A stretch of 64,000 nucleotides of DNA, taken from the NCBI GenBank assembly GCA_037178855.1, contig JASJZC010000001.1, positions 4,154,001 to 4,218,000 of the forward strand, in the 5' to 3' direction. Below, piece by piece: positions 52,301-62,733 of this stretch. The stretch is from Oscheius sp. JU75. Taxonomy: Eukaryota; Nematoda; Chromadorea; Rhabditida; Rhabditidae. Position 1 is the stretch's first letter. Each line of letters begins with the position of its first letter. Under the pieces are notes generated by a model that had not been told where the DNA came from, ran no database searches, and was given only the letters and a program-made list of their open reading frames with translations. Position numbers and translations under genes: made by a program.

Positions 52301-52981
52301 CAGCACTGGTACTAATGTCTGGATCACAATGGAAGACAGCTCTCGAATCTATTGTTACGATGTGGAACGACGGCAGGCCGTGGCCTCGTTAGATATTCGA
52401 AAAGTGATGCCTGGAAGTGAAACGATCTTGACTTTGGACGAGGATGTGGCATCCAACACCGCCGTCACGACCATCTGCCTTTTGGAAAAGGCCGACAGAT
52501 CGCAGCTGTACATAGGCTCCAGTAAGGGTCTTCTGATTGTCGCCCTTGCGATTGGATTGCAACCCATCTCTGCATGTCGTCCCTTTGCTGGAGAAGTCGT
52601 TTCCCTGTGTGTTGTCGAGGGATCGGTCAAGGATGATGATGGGAGTGTCAAATGTAAGCAACTTTTTTCGATTCACCCCTTCTTTTACTTCACAGCAAGT
52701 TGGCGAGAGATATTATATTTGCGTTGAATCTAGAAATACAATTTTCAGTCAGAAGCAACCTCTCCACGACCTCTACTGAAAGCGGCCTTAGCTGGGTCCG
52801 AGAACGCGTCAGTGAGACAGTTGACCGGTTCCGCAGTGCCACAAGTATTAGCTTCCACCCGCCGACCGTAGTTGCCAGCATCGGCAAGAGTTTTCGTAGT
52901 CTTTCGCACCGTTTTGTTTTCGAAACCACTCTCTCCAACTCTTTCAGTGCCGTCATTTGGACGACTGAGGACTGGGAATAG
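43375..52981 (+). CDS. lrk-1: LRRK-family ROCO protein kinase (LRK-1)
   Basis: Ortholog of Parkinson-linked LRRK1/LRRK2; in C. elegans it directs synaptic-vesicle protein sorting. Many short-intron exons from ATG 43375 (after TTTTCAG/A) to TGA 52979-52981. Domains in order: ankyrin repeats (about 43470-45380; GRSLLMLAAQNGRTSSLQVL, GKTALHLAAEAGE, GRTPLMIAAFNQS); leucine-rich repeats (about 45690-47640; SLRNLNLGDNRLSRIDLP, LLNNLDLSFNEMTHLPEYI); Roc GTPase (about 47715-48390; P-loop GGDVVGKTTLWN, G3 WDFCGQREYYATYQYFLTRR); COR (about 48640-49930; FLHESGQLVHFEDAALRQLV); kinase (about 50160-51400; GRGAFGFVF, AQKML with the Lys, YRDMKSENVL instead of HRD, GDYGISR instead of DFG, GTEGFMAPE); a C-terminal WD40-like region (about 51440-52940). 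YRD and DYG are normal for LRRK. The Arg equivalent to human R1441 (QARAPNSSV) is wild type. Confidence 0.95.
46366..46604. repeat. Long inverted repeat (hairpin) in an lrk-1 intron
   Basis: Left arm about 46366-46475 and right arm 46494-46604 are inverted copies around an 18-nt loop. The inner 35 bp (GCCATCGAAAATGGTGGTGT..CCCAGATTTTCAG) is perfect; the outer parts carry scattered mismatches. It lies wholly inside an lrk-1 intron in transcribed orientation, so the pre-mRNA can form a stem of about 105 bp. It carries no coding potential. It may be a decayed fold-back transposon or a small-RNA source; no clear target duplication was found. Confidence 0.8.
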
Positions 52982-53153
52982 TATATTTATAGAGTTCTTG
53001 CCATGACCACCCGTCTTTCTAGTCAATTCCAAAGCATTTTGAGCTTGAGATTATCTCATAATATTCCAAAAACAAGACCTGTGATACGTGTATAAAGCAT
53101 TTAAAGCAAGTTTATACCCGACAAATTGAGATTCAGGGGAAAGTGAAAGAGAG

Positions 53154-55971
53154 TTAGACGACTTCTGCCGCGGGCTTAGAATTCTTCCTCGCGGCTATTA
53201 TTCGTTCGGTACATTGGTAGAAGATGTAGACGGCAATGGTGTAGACTATCAACATAGCTTCTAAGAGGAAAGTAATAAATATAATAGACACATACCTATG
53301 ATAAAGACGAACATGAGCCATTGGAGGAACTCTGCCGTGCTCATGCCTTCGACAGTGACGTAGAGAAGGATGGAGAGACCGAGAAGAGTCACACTGGAAA
53401 GCTTTTCATTGAATCTTTTTTTCACAAAGGTCTTATGATCTTGACTCTGGCCGAGTCAACAAGTCTAAGTGATCGTACCTGAACAGGAAGCCGCCGCCGA
53501 GAAGAAAGATATCGGAAATGAGATGAGGGATGAAAAAGTTCCGAGCCCCGATGCACATTCCAGGTAGGCAGGCCAAGATTGTCAGCAGCTGAAAGTGACG
53601 GTCTGATTGGAGAGAAAGTTAAGAATACCTGAAAGCCGCACCACGTGTCGAAAAGAGTCCTAACCAGACAGAGAGCGTTGGAAGTGAAGGAGCGAAGCTC
53701 ATCTCTGAACCTGGCGTTCTGTTCCTCATCATCTAGTTCGGATTCTTTTGTAGGGGCAGCAGTCGCTCTATAGGTCAGATCCGTGATTCCAGCATCAATG
53801 GCAGCATCTCTGCTTCTATCGAAGCCGTGCTTTACTTTTTTCGCTGGCTCGGGAATGTAGTATTCTCGGGATTCCTGTCAGAAAACTATATAGTCTAGCA
53901 GTATAAGTCACCTCCTCTTCGTAGTCCCTAGGTGCATAGCCTTCCTTCCTAGCCAGCTGGGCCAAAGTACTGTCCAATGGCCTCTTTCCCTCTTCGATGA
54001 CCGTCTCGTAATAGATTGCTACTGGCTGGTACGTGGTCGGGAAACGCTCTCCCTCTCTGGGAATCTTGTTCTCTGGCCGCAGTGCCACGACTGGAGGCGC
54101 CATCGTTGTTGTCTCTCGGGTTTTCGACCAGGTTGTAGCCTAAACATTTGGTGTTTTGTAGACAATAAGCACTAGAATCTGATTCTTACAATAGAAAAGT
54201 GGTCAAAGAGCTGGAAAAGCTAGCAAACAGGACAGAAATATACCTTGGAGGCATAGAACTCCTTCCTCGGATCGTGTGTGACTTCCTGTTGCTTCTTTCT
54301 TGGTTGAGGAAGAGCGTCGATGAACTGGGACATGGCCTGAATTATTCTCTTTACCGAGACTACTATATGTTTTACCGTATCCTGTCTGGTCATCTCTGTC
54401 GTCTTGACCTGCATCGCATGGGTCGTGTAGTTCATCTCGTTCATCTGCCACATCAGTTTCGTCTCTTCCGACAGCTTAATCCCATTTTTCGGCCTCTTTG
54501 TGGCCTTGTTCATCGGATAGTTCCGGATGTGCCCTTTATTCACGTCCTTTCTGTCCTGATGTTCCACCCCGCCTTCCAGAAACTTCCGCGGTCTTTGAGT
54601 AGGCTCCGGTCCACCGACCGAGTTCATCAAATGTCTCGGACTCTTGGTCTGCTCCGTAACGACTGAAAAAATGTCAAGTGAGTAAGAAATAATCAATACC
54701 TCTATTGGTCATCTGTTCCAGAAGCCTCTGTTTTTTTCTTCCAAGACCCTTTTTCCTCTTGGTCGTCGGTTCGGGTGTAGGGGCCGGTGTCGTCTTATTC
54801 TTTTTCTTTCTTCCCTTCCCCTTCTTCTTTTTCTTCGACTTCGCCGAGGCCACAGTCGACATAAGATCCTGAACAAATAGTTGTCAGTAAGGGACATAAT
54901 ATCACAAGATTCATGTCTTCCCCAAAAACCATAAAAGCTACAATGGAAACGTGATACAAAATTAGCCTCTTCACAAAACTTACTTGCAATGCTGCACTAA
55001 CTTTGCAGCATATCGGTTAGCGCTCCGATTACAAATTCAAACTTTTCTGTTTCGATTCCCACAGTCAACACAAATTTTTGCCTTGTCATAAAACACAGAA
55101 AAAAACCTCTTTTACACATGTCCCTCATTTAAACAACTTACATCGTGTATTGGCGGAGCATTTCTGCTCTGGATTGGAGAGATGTAGATCGTTGGCTCTT
55201 CTGAACTGTCGCCCTGAGGAACACGATTGACTTCCTCCACTCGCTGTCGAATAGTTTTCATCCGAATTGGAGCGCTGGAATTCAGAGAAGGTAGTTCCTA
55301 GAAAAGTGAATAGAATAGGAAATAGGTTATGTTACCTGAAGATTAGTCATAGTGACCATCGTGGTCAGGGCTCGATGTTGACTGCTTCCCAGAACAGGAT
55401 GATGCTTTGTCAAGGGCTGACTCTGTTTTTGAAGGAATTCATCAAGTTCGGGAGTGCGTTTCTGTCTGTCCTGATAGATGTAATCTCCCATTCGAAGCAT
55501 CTGACAGCCAAAGTCGAAAATCTCGTATTCTGAAGAACGACAATGATTTGCGATATTTGGTCACGCGTCGTGAATCCACTTTTCGGGCAAGAAGGCTTCA
55601 TTTTTCAGCTAATTGTAAGTGAAGTTCTACAATTATGTAGAACAGACTAAAGGCTACAACTTTGCAGAGAACGTGAATTCCTCGAATTCTTTTCTGAGAG
55701 AGTAAATGATCATAGGTGAGCCGGTACTGTACGATCGGAACATGATGCAAAACATTTTAGGTCCACGAAATGCCTCTCATTTCATGTTCTTCAGAAATAT
55801 AGAATTTGATTAGCTCTGCATTCTTGTAAAACATTGCTAACAAAAAGCATGAAAACGACTCCTTGGGTTCGAAACTAAAGTTAATATGATGAGCTTACCT
55901 CTATAAAGCCATCCAGTCAAGAGAAGACATTTAATTATGAGGATGAGAGTCAACAGTAGAGACGGATTCAT
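53154..55971 (-). CDS. Unrecognised 599-aa multi-pass membrane protein
   Basis: Ten minus-strand exons sum to exactly 600 codons with every junction in frame: 55899-55971, 55336-55529, 55142-55297, 54700-54868, 54244-54662, 53912-54139, 53629-53874, 53479-53588, 53296-53393, 53154-53260. The N-terminus is a signal/anchor (NPSLLLTLILIIKCLLLTGW). A long polar part follows: a Lys-rich stretch (SKKKKKGKGRKKKNK), ERM-like charged helices (KLMWQMNEMNYTTHAMQVKT) and a Pro-rich segment (PPVVALRPENKIPREGERFP). The C-terminus holds two to three TM segments: LLTILACLPGMCIGARNFFI, ISDIFLLGGGFLFSVTLLGL, FLQWLMFVFIIEAMLIVYTI, ending in a short basic tail. No family is recognised. Its 3' end converges on lrk-1 (173 bp apart). 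Function unknown. Confidence 0.75.
55005..55066 (+). pseudogene. tRNA-like sequence in an intron
   Basis: GCAGCATATCGGTTAGCGCT resembles a D-arm/A box, and GTTTCGATTCCCAC about 30 nt later fits a B box. The surrounding CTGT..ACAG can pair as a short T-stem. The anticodon arm is not convincing. It lies antisense in the intron between exons 3 and 4 of the 599-aa membrane-protein gene. Confidence 0.4.
55624..55671. repeat. Dispersed hairpin repeat, copy 5 (599-aa gene intron 1)
   Basis: GTTCTACAATTATGTAGAAC (itself palindromic), a loop, then CTACAACTTTGCAGAGAAC. The right arm equals the family consensus. Confidence 0.55.
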
Positions 55972-58900
55972 GTAGCACACTTTCGTTGACCTCTTATTCC
56001 TTAAAAACTTAAAGACCTACAACCCGCCTACTCTTTCCGCAAAATGGCGCCAGCATTGAGATCAATGATTTGCTGCTTGCCTACAGGGGCTGTGGCCAAC
56101 TGGTCCATCGAGTATTCCTTGCTCAGCCCTTCCATATTTTACATCATTTTCGGAGCTGAAATTTAAAGGAGCAGCTGAGAGCGAGAAGAGGCTTGTTGAG
56201 CCAGAAGAAACAATAGCGAGAGAGGCGCGTGGAATAGCAGAGACGTCTTCGAGAAAAGAGGGGGAGAGTAAAAGAATCTTGGGGGCCGAGACCGTGTAAT
56301 ATAATCCTGTTAGCTTTTAGTCTTTCATGGCAAAAAGAAACATGTCAACATTGGAAGAACAATTTCTTCTTCTTCCTTACTTTTCAAAATTCTATTTGGA
56401 AGTTGAAAGGCTCTAGAAGAACTGGAAGAGTGGGAGAAGGAAGGCTCAATTAAAATATGTATTTTGAGTTGTGACGCAAGAAGAGGGAGCTTTGAATAAT
56501 TAAAACAAAAGAGTTCTCGGCCATTGTGTATGTGTGTTGTTCGAAGCGTCTTTCCTTTGGCACACTTTTTGTCATTCTCCCGGGGACCGAGGTCCAGTAG
56601 AAGAATCCAGTGCTTCTATTACAGAATAAGAAATTCGAAGCGGAATCTTTCCAAAACTTTTTCTTAAAATGTATATTGTAGCTTTGGAGGATACTGTCAG
56701 CCTGTTGCTTGAACCATGGTGGGGACTCTAGCTGATAGTAAGCTTATAGTATCCTTATGATTCTCGTAACATGTCTGTTCAGCATGACTTACCAAAAATT
56801 ACCAGACTAGAGCTGCCCAGATCGGAACAGGTCGACATGGGCTAGAAAGAGACACTGGAAGAAAGAAACATGTTGACAGAAGTAGAACCATTCCAGGTTG
56901 CTATAGATAAGCTAAAGAGTTTGACTGGCCTTGGTCAATAAAGGAAAATGGCAGACTCAGAATAAAACAAGTCAGACTGAACAGAAAAGGATAGACAGTT
57001 TGGCAGATCAAGAGTATAAATGGATGAAAAGGTTGTCAAGTTGTGGTGATAGATATGAGAAGACAGAACAAAATAAAAAAGAGTCGAAAAGTGCAAAAGG
57101 CTGCTGAAAGCTAGTAAAGAGAGGGTCAAGAGACAAAACAAGCGAACTCTCGGTGGTCCCTCGAGAGACCGAGAATGAAGATCAGCTGTTCCTCACTCGG
57201 TTATTAATAACCAGTCCCTGAATATTTCGCTGTTTTGGACCAGGTGCAGAACTACACTCCGGCCTAATGAGAAAGGAATAGAAGTTCTGACCGGAAGTAG
57301 TAAAACAAGACTCGAGCAATTCCAAGAAGGGGAAGGTAATTTAGGGGGAATATGAGAGAATAGGGAATCATGCTCGAATAACTCGGTTTGGACAGAGACA
57401 ATAGGGCGCGAGAAGGAGCCCGAAATTACTAATAGTTAGAAGCCAATAGGTCTCCATATTTTCGATCTAAAGGGAGAGAGAGGCGTGAACTGGTACGGGT
57501 AATCCCAAACCTGATCACAAAACATCCACTGACGGGAGTGTCTAATAAAGAGCCGCACAAGAGGTAAACAGTCGAAGGAATTGGGTCAATTTGATGACTG
57601 AGAGAGAGAGAGAGAGAGAGTTATACCAGTGCGTATCCAAAAAGGGATGGGGCGAGTTTGAAATTCGAGTCCTCATAGTCGAGAGGGGGCGAGAATTCAT
57701 TAGAGTAGCCACAACGGAAATCTTTCTCCCGAAATCTGAAACTGAGTGTAAGCGGCTTCCGGAAGAGAGAGGTGCGGATAGCCGTGGGAGATGAGCGATA
57801 TATTGTCAATCAGAACACACAAACAGGAATTGAGGTAAAGGGAAATATTGACGGGACCCGAAACTCAAGAAATTGAGCTGGTTCAATACTTGGACGCCAA
57901 CCTCTTAATTCTGTTCACTATGTTTTCGGAACCAATTTGCAAAACTGTATGCAAGACTATAAAACTAAGCTCAATTTCGGATCCCTTGATTTTGAAAAGG
58001 AATGTCTAATCGCCTGTCCAGTTGACAATCGAAAGTCAGATTCTCTCAATGCGTAAACCGAACTGCCGGCGCGGGTAAAATACAAAAGAGCAATTAGGGG
58101 GATTGAGCTGAATACCTTATGAGGCCGGGGTCCGAACACGATTCCGGCACCCTAGCCCAGAAACAATTAGAGAGTGTCGAATTTCGACGCCTTTAATGAC
58201 AGTTTTTCATGCATGGCAGCTTGTGAATCGGCCCCGGGCCATCCGATGGCAAGGACAGAAGTTGTTTATATGCAGAAGAAGACCGGACAAATTAAAATGC
58301 GCCGGCGAGAGTGACCGGATTTGAACGAGATTTACATGCAAACTGTGGGAGGAGGCTCGATCCGGGCCATCCCTTTTTTCAGAAATGACTTCTGAATAGG
58401 GAGAGCAGATGAAAAGGCACACGGACTGATTAATCATTGGGCTGACATGCTTCACAGAGAGAGAATCCGGTGAAGTGTCACCTCGATTCTCGAAATCCAG
58501 AGCAAGAGAGACGTTATTAGGGCAGCGGGACACACTACCTAACGAGGTTCAGAAAAGCGGTCATCGGATTTGTAATGCACACCAGAGGGAGGATAGCTCG
58601 CTGCAGTAGGTCTTAATTTTTGGGAACGAATAGGCAACATTAGTTTGGTTGATTTCTGACTGGAATAGTGAAGCTCTCGTTCAATCTACCCGAAGAGAAA
58701 GAGTACTTGTGTGCTACACCGAAAGCATTTTCCTCTAGACACTAATTGCAATTACAAATATGTAAAAGAAACTTTTATTAGCGCAACTCAAGATGAAGAA
58801 GTTAAGAAAATCATAAAACTTTGAAACTGCAAGTAATTACAAATACTTTTGCGGAACCGTGTTTAATTAAAAGACCGTTCCGTGTAGTGTACTATACACG

Positions 58901-59086
58901 AACAGAGAAAAGGATTTAAACCAGCTTACTCACAAAAACCGGCTTCCTCCCAGTTTTGACAGATCTTGACAGGACCCTATCAAACGATTCTCTGAATAGC
59001 AGGATATTCAGCCAACGATGTGCCTACACGATAGTGATCAAGCTTTACTCTAAACTATGTATTCAGCAAGTTTCAAAGATCCAATA
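55972..59086. other. 3.1-kb gene-poor, purine-biased interval
   Basis: No exon, family match or RNA gene seen on either strand. The plus strand is strongly A/G-rich (AGAGA, GGAAG, GAAGA runs) from about 56160 to 58650, with an (AG)10 microsatellite at 57601-57620. A perfect small palindrome GTGTAGTGTACTATACAC lies near 58880. Probably regulatory or decayed repeat DNA. Confidence 0.5.
57601..57620. repeat. (AG)10 microsatellite
   Basis: Ten uninterrupted AG dinucleotides, extended on the left by one G. Confidence 0.95.
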
Positions 59087-59564
59087 TCAGTTCCTCCCTT
59101 CTTCATCTTCCTGTTTCCTCCTGTTGATCTGACATTCGCCCAAAGTCATGATATTGTCCCGGACAACTGAAAAAGTGATACTTTCATTTTTGAGCAGCTT
59201 ACACTGTTGCAAGTCGATAAATCTGGTCTCTATAGTGTCAACCTTTTTTGATGAGGAGAGAAAAGAGTTCTTGTCCTCCCCTGACATAGTCTCCTGCTTC
59301 TTCACCATAGCCGACTGCAACCTCCCCCGTAGACGATGGAACTCCTGGATCAGTTTCTGCAGTCTCGAAATCTTGTCATTGATTGCCGCTTTGGTTTCTT
59401 GAATCTTCTGTAATAGCAGGTACTTGGCTGAGATCCAAACTCACCTTGTTATATTCGTCGACAAGACCCAATTTTCGGTCTCGGCATCGCTGTTGGTTCT
59501 TCCTCAGCCGATCGAGCTCCTTGGCGTCCTTCTCGTTCACCGGAGTTCTTCGGCTGCGACCCAT
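59087..59564 (-). CDS. Short basic coiled-coil protein A (paralog of the gene at 62734)
   Basis: Minus-strand reading from ATG 59562-59564: MGRSRRTPVNEKDAKELDRL, then RKNQQRCRDRKLGLVDEYNK. An intron follows (GTGAGTTTGG..CTATTACAG), then QETKAAINDKISRLQKLIQE and FHRLRGRLQSAMVKKQE. A second, 36-nt intron (GTAAGCTGCT..TTTTTCAG) is likely before a basic end EDEEGRN. A basic NQ..CR.RK..L..DEY segment followed by a leucine-spaced helix is reminiscent of a bZIP. The spacing N-x-x-x-C-R is shorter than the bZIP consensus, so DNA binding is not claimed. The same N-terminal 40 residues recur in the plus-strand gene 3.2 kb away. Confidence 0.65.
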
Positions 59565-60369
59565 CGGGAGTGAGAAAATGGAAGGAAAGCGGAAAGAGAT
59601 AAGAAATGGGGTGAGGGAAAGCAGATAAGCTTGCATAGTCTGGCAAAAGTTTCTCATAGATCTAGAGAATGAGAATGTTCTTTTTGACTGGCGACTTTGG
59701 TAATTGGACAATGCTCCGCCGCAGATTTCATCATGAACAATGCTCCGCCGCAGATTTCTCACTGCTTGACATAGCATGACGTATTCGGTCTTATCTTGAA
59801 GTTTTCGAGAAGAAAAATCGGTTGAAAACACTTACGTGGCCAGTACAAGTCCTCAGACTGAAAATAAAAATCTGTGCGGCGTCCTCCTTGTTCTTGGAGC
59901 CGAGATTTTGTGATAAATGAGTGTGGACTTTTTGTCAAGTGTTAACCCAGATTAGAGTTGATAAGACGAGTTAGAAGAGAGCTAAACAGGTCCAAAGGGT
60001 ACTGGGTCGCTTTGCCATTTAATTTTCACCATTTGCAATGTTTTGCAAAGTTGTAGCATTCGAACTGGGCTGTAAGTTCGCAGAACATTACAAATAGTGA
60101 AAATTAAACTTTGCTCCCGAAAGATTTACGTGAGATTATCTGAAAGAAGTGGCAATGTTCGCACCCGTACCGACTTGACATGACTTTGAACCCCCATTAT
60201 AAGTGCTACGGGTTTTTTTTTCTTCAGGTAAACCTTTTTTTTGGATAGGTTTCGTTCTTCATCGGTCCTTTTACTTATTTACGTAGTCACGTACCCTGTC
60301 TTGTCAAACGCCATAATTCAAAAGTCTCTCCGACTCTCTAGCCTTATCAGACTTTCAGCTCCTTTAAAA
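59565..60369. other. Intergenic region upstream of the RING gene
   Basis: Divergent interval between coiled-coil gene A (minus) and the RING gene (plus). It holds a direct repeat of about 26 nt (AATGCTCCGCCGCAGATTTC at about 59710 and again at about 59740), the best hairpin-repeat copy (60018-60109), and a C/T-rich stretch before the RING ATG. Confidence 0.5.
60018..60109. repeat. Dispersed hairpin repeat, copy 6 (best and longest)
   Basis: Arms of about 38 nt: TTTAATTTTCACCATTTGCA + ATGTTTTGCAAAGTTGTAG, a loop of about 14 nt, then TGTAAGTTCGCAGAACATTA + CAAATAGTGAAAATTAAA. The outer arms extend beyond the core consensus, suggesting this is the fullest copy or an element whose flanks also pair. 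Confidence 0.75.
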
Positions 60370-61993
60370 ATGTATGATGACGAAGAAACAACGCTAATAG
60401 TCGAATGTTGTGTCTGTTTCAATGCCTTCTGTAAGTTTCCCTTTCATTTTTTTCAATTACTCTTTCATTCTCAGCCGAAGACCAAGGCTCTCGACCAGTT
60501 GTCCGAATGTGCGGACATTCGTGTTGCGAGAACTGTGCGAAACGCATAACCAAGTGAGAAGATCGAGTCAATTTCTCAAAAGTTGCACTTCCAGCAAATG
60601 CCCGAAATGTCAGGCAGCGTTCACGCCGAAACGAGGAGTAAAGATGGCCATCAATTGGCAATTGCTAGGTATTACACTATCTTTGGAAAATTTTGGTTGC
60701 AGATCAGATCAGGAACCAAGTCGAGATGGAAAGACGGTTTCTGGAGATGAGAAAAGATTGTGACAAGAAGGAGACGGAAGTCACTCAACTGAAGGAGAAG
60801 GCTCTAATAGCAGAGGGTTATGAGCAGGCATGTGCTAAATTTCTTCCTCGTTTTTTTTTGGGATCAAACAACCATTCTCTTGTTTTGTGGCGTACTATAA
60901 AGTTGTGGGGTGTGCCCAGTACTACAACGTTGCAGGACACCGGAAATTCTGAAAATAACTTCTTCAAATTTCCAGGGTCTGAAGTGCAAAGAATGTAAGT
61001 ACCCGATGAAGGACGGCTTCTTCTGTTTCACCTGTCTGGGTCGAAGCCAGGAACAGGTCGAAGGAATGGATGAGACGAGACTGAGAACAGTATGTGGTCA
61101 CATGAATAGAATCAATAAGAAGTACAGATCATTGCACAAGCCCTATGCGGAGGATGTCTGAAGAAGCACGAAAAGTTGAGCCATGTCACCGGGGAACTGG
61201 AAGAAATCAAGGTGAGCTCCAACGTTTCCCTTCAATTTTTTGTCATTAGAAAAAACACCAGTTGAAGAGATTCAAAGTCAATGTGGAAGAGAAGAGCGAA
61301 AAGATAGCTGACAATGTCGGAACCCTGAAGACGGTGATGAGCAGGGTGGAGCAACTTCTAGTCAACATGCGAGCTGTGAGTTTTTCTGACAGAGTATGAC
61401 ATGTAATTGGCAGAAAATGGAAGTGACATGTGAAACAGTGGCCGTCGACGCCGAGAGTCATGTCGGAAGGATGGAGGAAAGACTCCTCCGTGATCTCAAT
61501 ATTCTCTGCAGTACCACAGACGAAATGGTCACCAAGGGATATTTCCTGAAGCAACAGATCGAGGTACTGAACAGTTATGCGTCTAAATAGTCAAGCAGGA
61601 TGTGATTACAAGTGCCGGATCCATAGCTGATGTATCGGCGATAGAGGACAGACTTGAGGGAGGCTGGGAGGAATTTGACGAACCGCGACCGCTAGATCTT
61701 TGTGAGGACGAAATCGATTCCTATTTAACTCCACAATCGGACATACTTCAGCCTGTGGTAAGTTTCCAGTTGATCAGTTTCAGAGAGATAAATGGGTTGA
61801 TGGAGGCATCTCCTTCTGACTGGCATCTTCATAAGTTCAATCCGAAAACAAAAGCCCTGTTTAGACCGAAGAAGAGCCCTGCTGCAGCAAAGACTTGAAA
61901 GTGAAAGAAGAAATAGTGACCCCGGAAGCTCCCAAGGAGAAAAAGTTTCGTGTCAAACGACGAAAAGTTACAATCTCATCAGATGAAGAATAA
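60370..61993 (+). CDS. RING-finger coiled-coil protein (putative E3 ligase)
   Basis: Exons 60370-60430, 60475-60553, 60595-60668, 60703-60827, 60976-61089, 61128-61211, 61250-61375, 61414-61563, then from 61596. An N-terminal C3HC4 RING is complete: ECCVCFNAFSED, VVRMCGHSCCENCAKRITN, KCPKCQAAFTPKR. A helix follows (QVEMERRFLEMRKDCDKKET), then a second Cys cluster (GLKCKECKYPMKDGFFCFTC, later ALCGGCLKKHEKL) like a B-box-type zinc site. Long coiled coils come next (RFKVNVEEKSEKIADNVGTL, VEQLLVNMRA, ESHVGRMEERLLRDLNIL). This RING + Zn + coiled-coil order is TRIM-like. Intron 60828-60975 has a GC donor (CAG/GCATGT) and hosts a hairpin repeat. The last exon is unresolved: the frame stops at 61896-61898, or splices into VTPEAPKEKKFRVKRRKV ending at 61993. 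About 350-400 aa. Ubiquitin-ligase activity is inferred. Confidence 0.78.
60881..60939. repeat. Dispersed hairpin repeat, copy 7 (RING-gene intron)
   Basis: TGTTTTGTGGCGTACTATAA, AGTTGTGG.., then ACTACAACGTTGCAGGACA. The right arm is close to consensus; the left arm is interrupted. Inside the GC-AG intron of the RING gene. Confidence 0.5.
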
Positions 61994-62009
61994 ATCCTTC
62001 ACCCATAGT

Positions 62010-62380
62010 TTATTGCAGCTTCGAATCCTCTTGCGTCTCGGCCTCGCCCGGTTGTTCCTTCATTAGATTAGCCATTTTGGAGTTGGCTTTTGGGGCGCCA
62101 GAGGCTTCTTCTTCTTTCGACAGATCGAGAAGATCATCCTTTGCAGCTGGCGACTTTCCCGGTTTTGGCTGATCGCCAGTCGGAATACAATTCAGTTCGC
62201 TCTTCTGGGCACCCTATGTCGGATCTCAGCCTACGGTTTTTTCAAAAGAGGAGGAGGAGCAGGCACTTGGAGAGTCACGTGTTTGTTATGATTAGGAGCG
62301 TCGAAGCTGTCCAGCAGGATGCGATTGTCTTCACGGCCCAGGTCTCGTTCCACAAGCCCGAGCCCGAGTCGTGTGTTCAT
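62010..62380 (-). CDS. Unrecognised 101-aa acidic protein with a DLLDL motif
   Basis: Minus-strand exons 62279-62380 and 62010-62213 join in frame (CAC/GTGACT; ACATAG). The 102 codons encode MNTRLGLGLVERDLGREDNR, ILLDSFDAPNHNKH, then GAQKSELNCIPTGDQPKPGK, SPAAKDDLLDLSKEEEASGA and a charged end EDSKLQ. DDLLDLS fits a clathrin-box sequence. It has no signal peptide or TM segment and is mostly disordered. The TAA stop overlaps AATAAA (CTGCAATAAACT), so the poly(A) signal begins inside the last codon. The opposite strand also has open frames here with fair codon use, so strand assignment is moderate. Confidence 0.45.
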
Positions 62381-62647
62381 CAACGTGTTCAGAAGGTTTC
62401 AGACTTCCGAAGAACTTGCAGCGCTTGACGAAACAGTACATCGACTCGGAGCAGCACTTCGACACGCAATTGACAGTTTTTGGTTCTAATCTGAATGTTC
62501 GAGCATATAAATTTCAATACCCGAGACACGATTCCACCCAGATTTCTCCCAAATTTCGCCACCGCTCCACCAATTCCTCCTCTGAACCGCTCAATTTCTC
62601 CCCAGCAGTGCTTATCTATCCATATACCGGCCCAGTCAGCCGCCTCT

Positions 62648-62653
62648 TATAAA
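62648..62653 (+). promoter_or_regulatory. TATA-like box upstream of coiled-coil gene B
   Basis: TATAAA in a CTCTTATAAACAAAC context, 86 bp before the ATG at 62734. A CAACAG acceptor abuts the ATG, so the primary transcript could be trans-spliced. Confidence 0.4.
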
Positions 62654-62733
62654 CAAACTCTGGTTTCTCATTCTCGTTCTCTTTCTCTACTACCTTATTC
62701 TAACAACCTTACAACGATTGTATTCGACAACAG

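Noticed and set aside
58860-58910. Possible spliced-leader RNA gene (TTTAATTAAAAGACCG near a palindrome)
   Set aside because: Resembles only TTTAATTA of SL1; the rest of the SL sequence, the donor site and an Sm site are missing.
62090-62480. Plus-strand coding interpretation (EAVQQDAIVFTAQVSFHKPE, RLTKQYIDSEQHFDTQL)
   Set aside because: Codon use is fair, but it needs a 26-nt intron and has no start or downstream exon; the minus strand gives a complete ATG-to-stop gene. Kept as a doubt on that feature.
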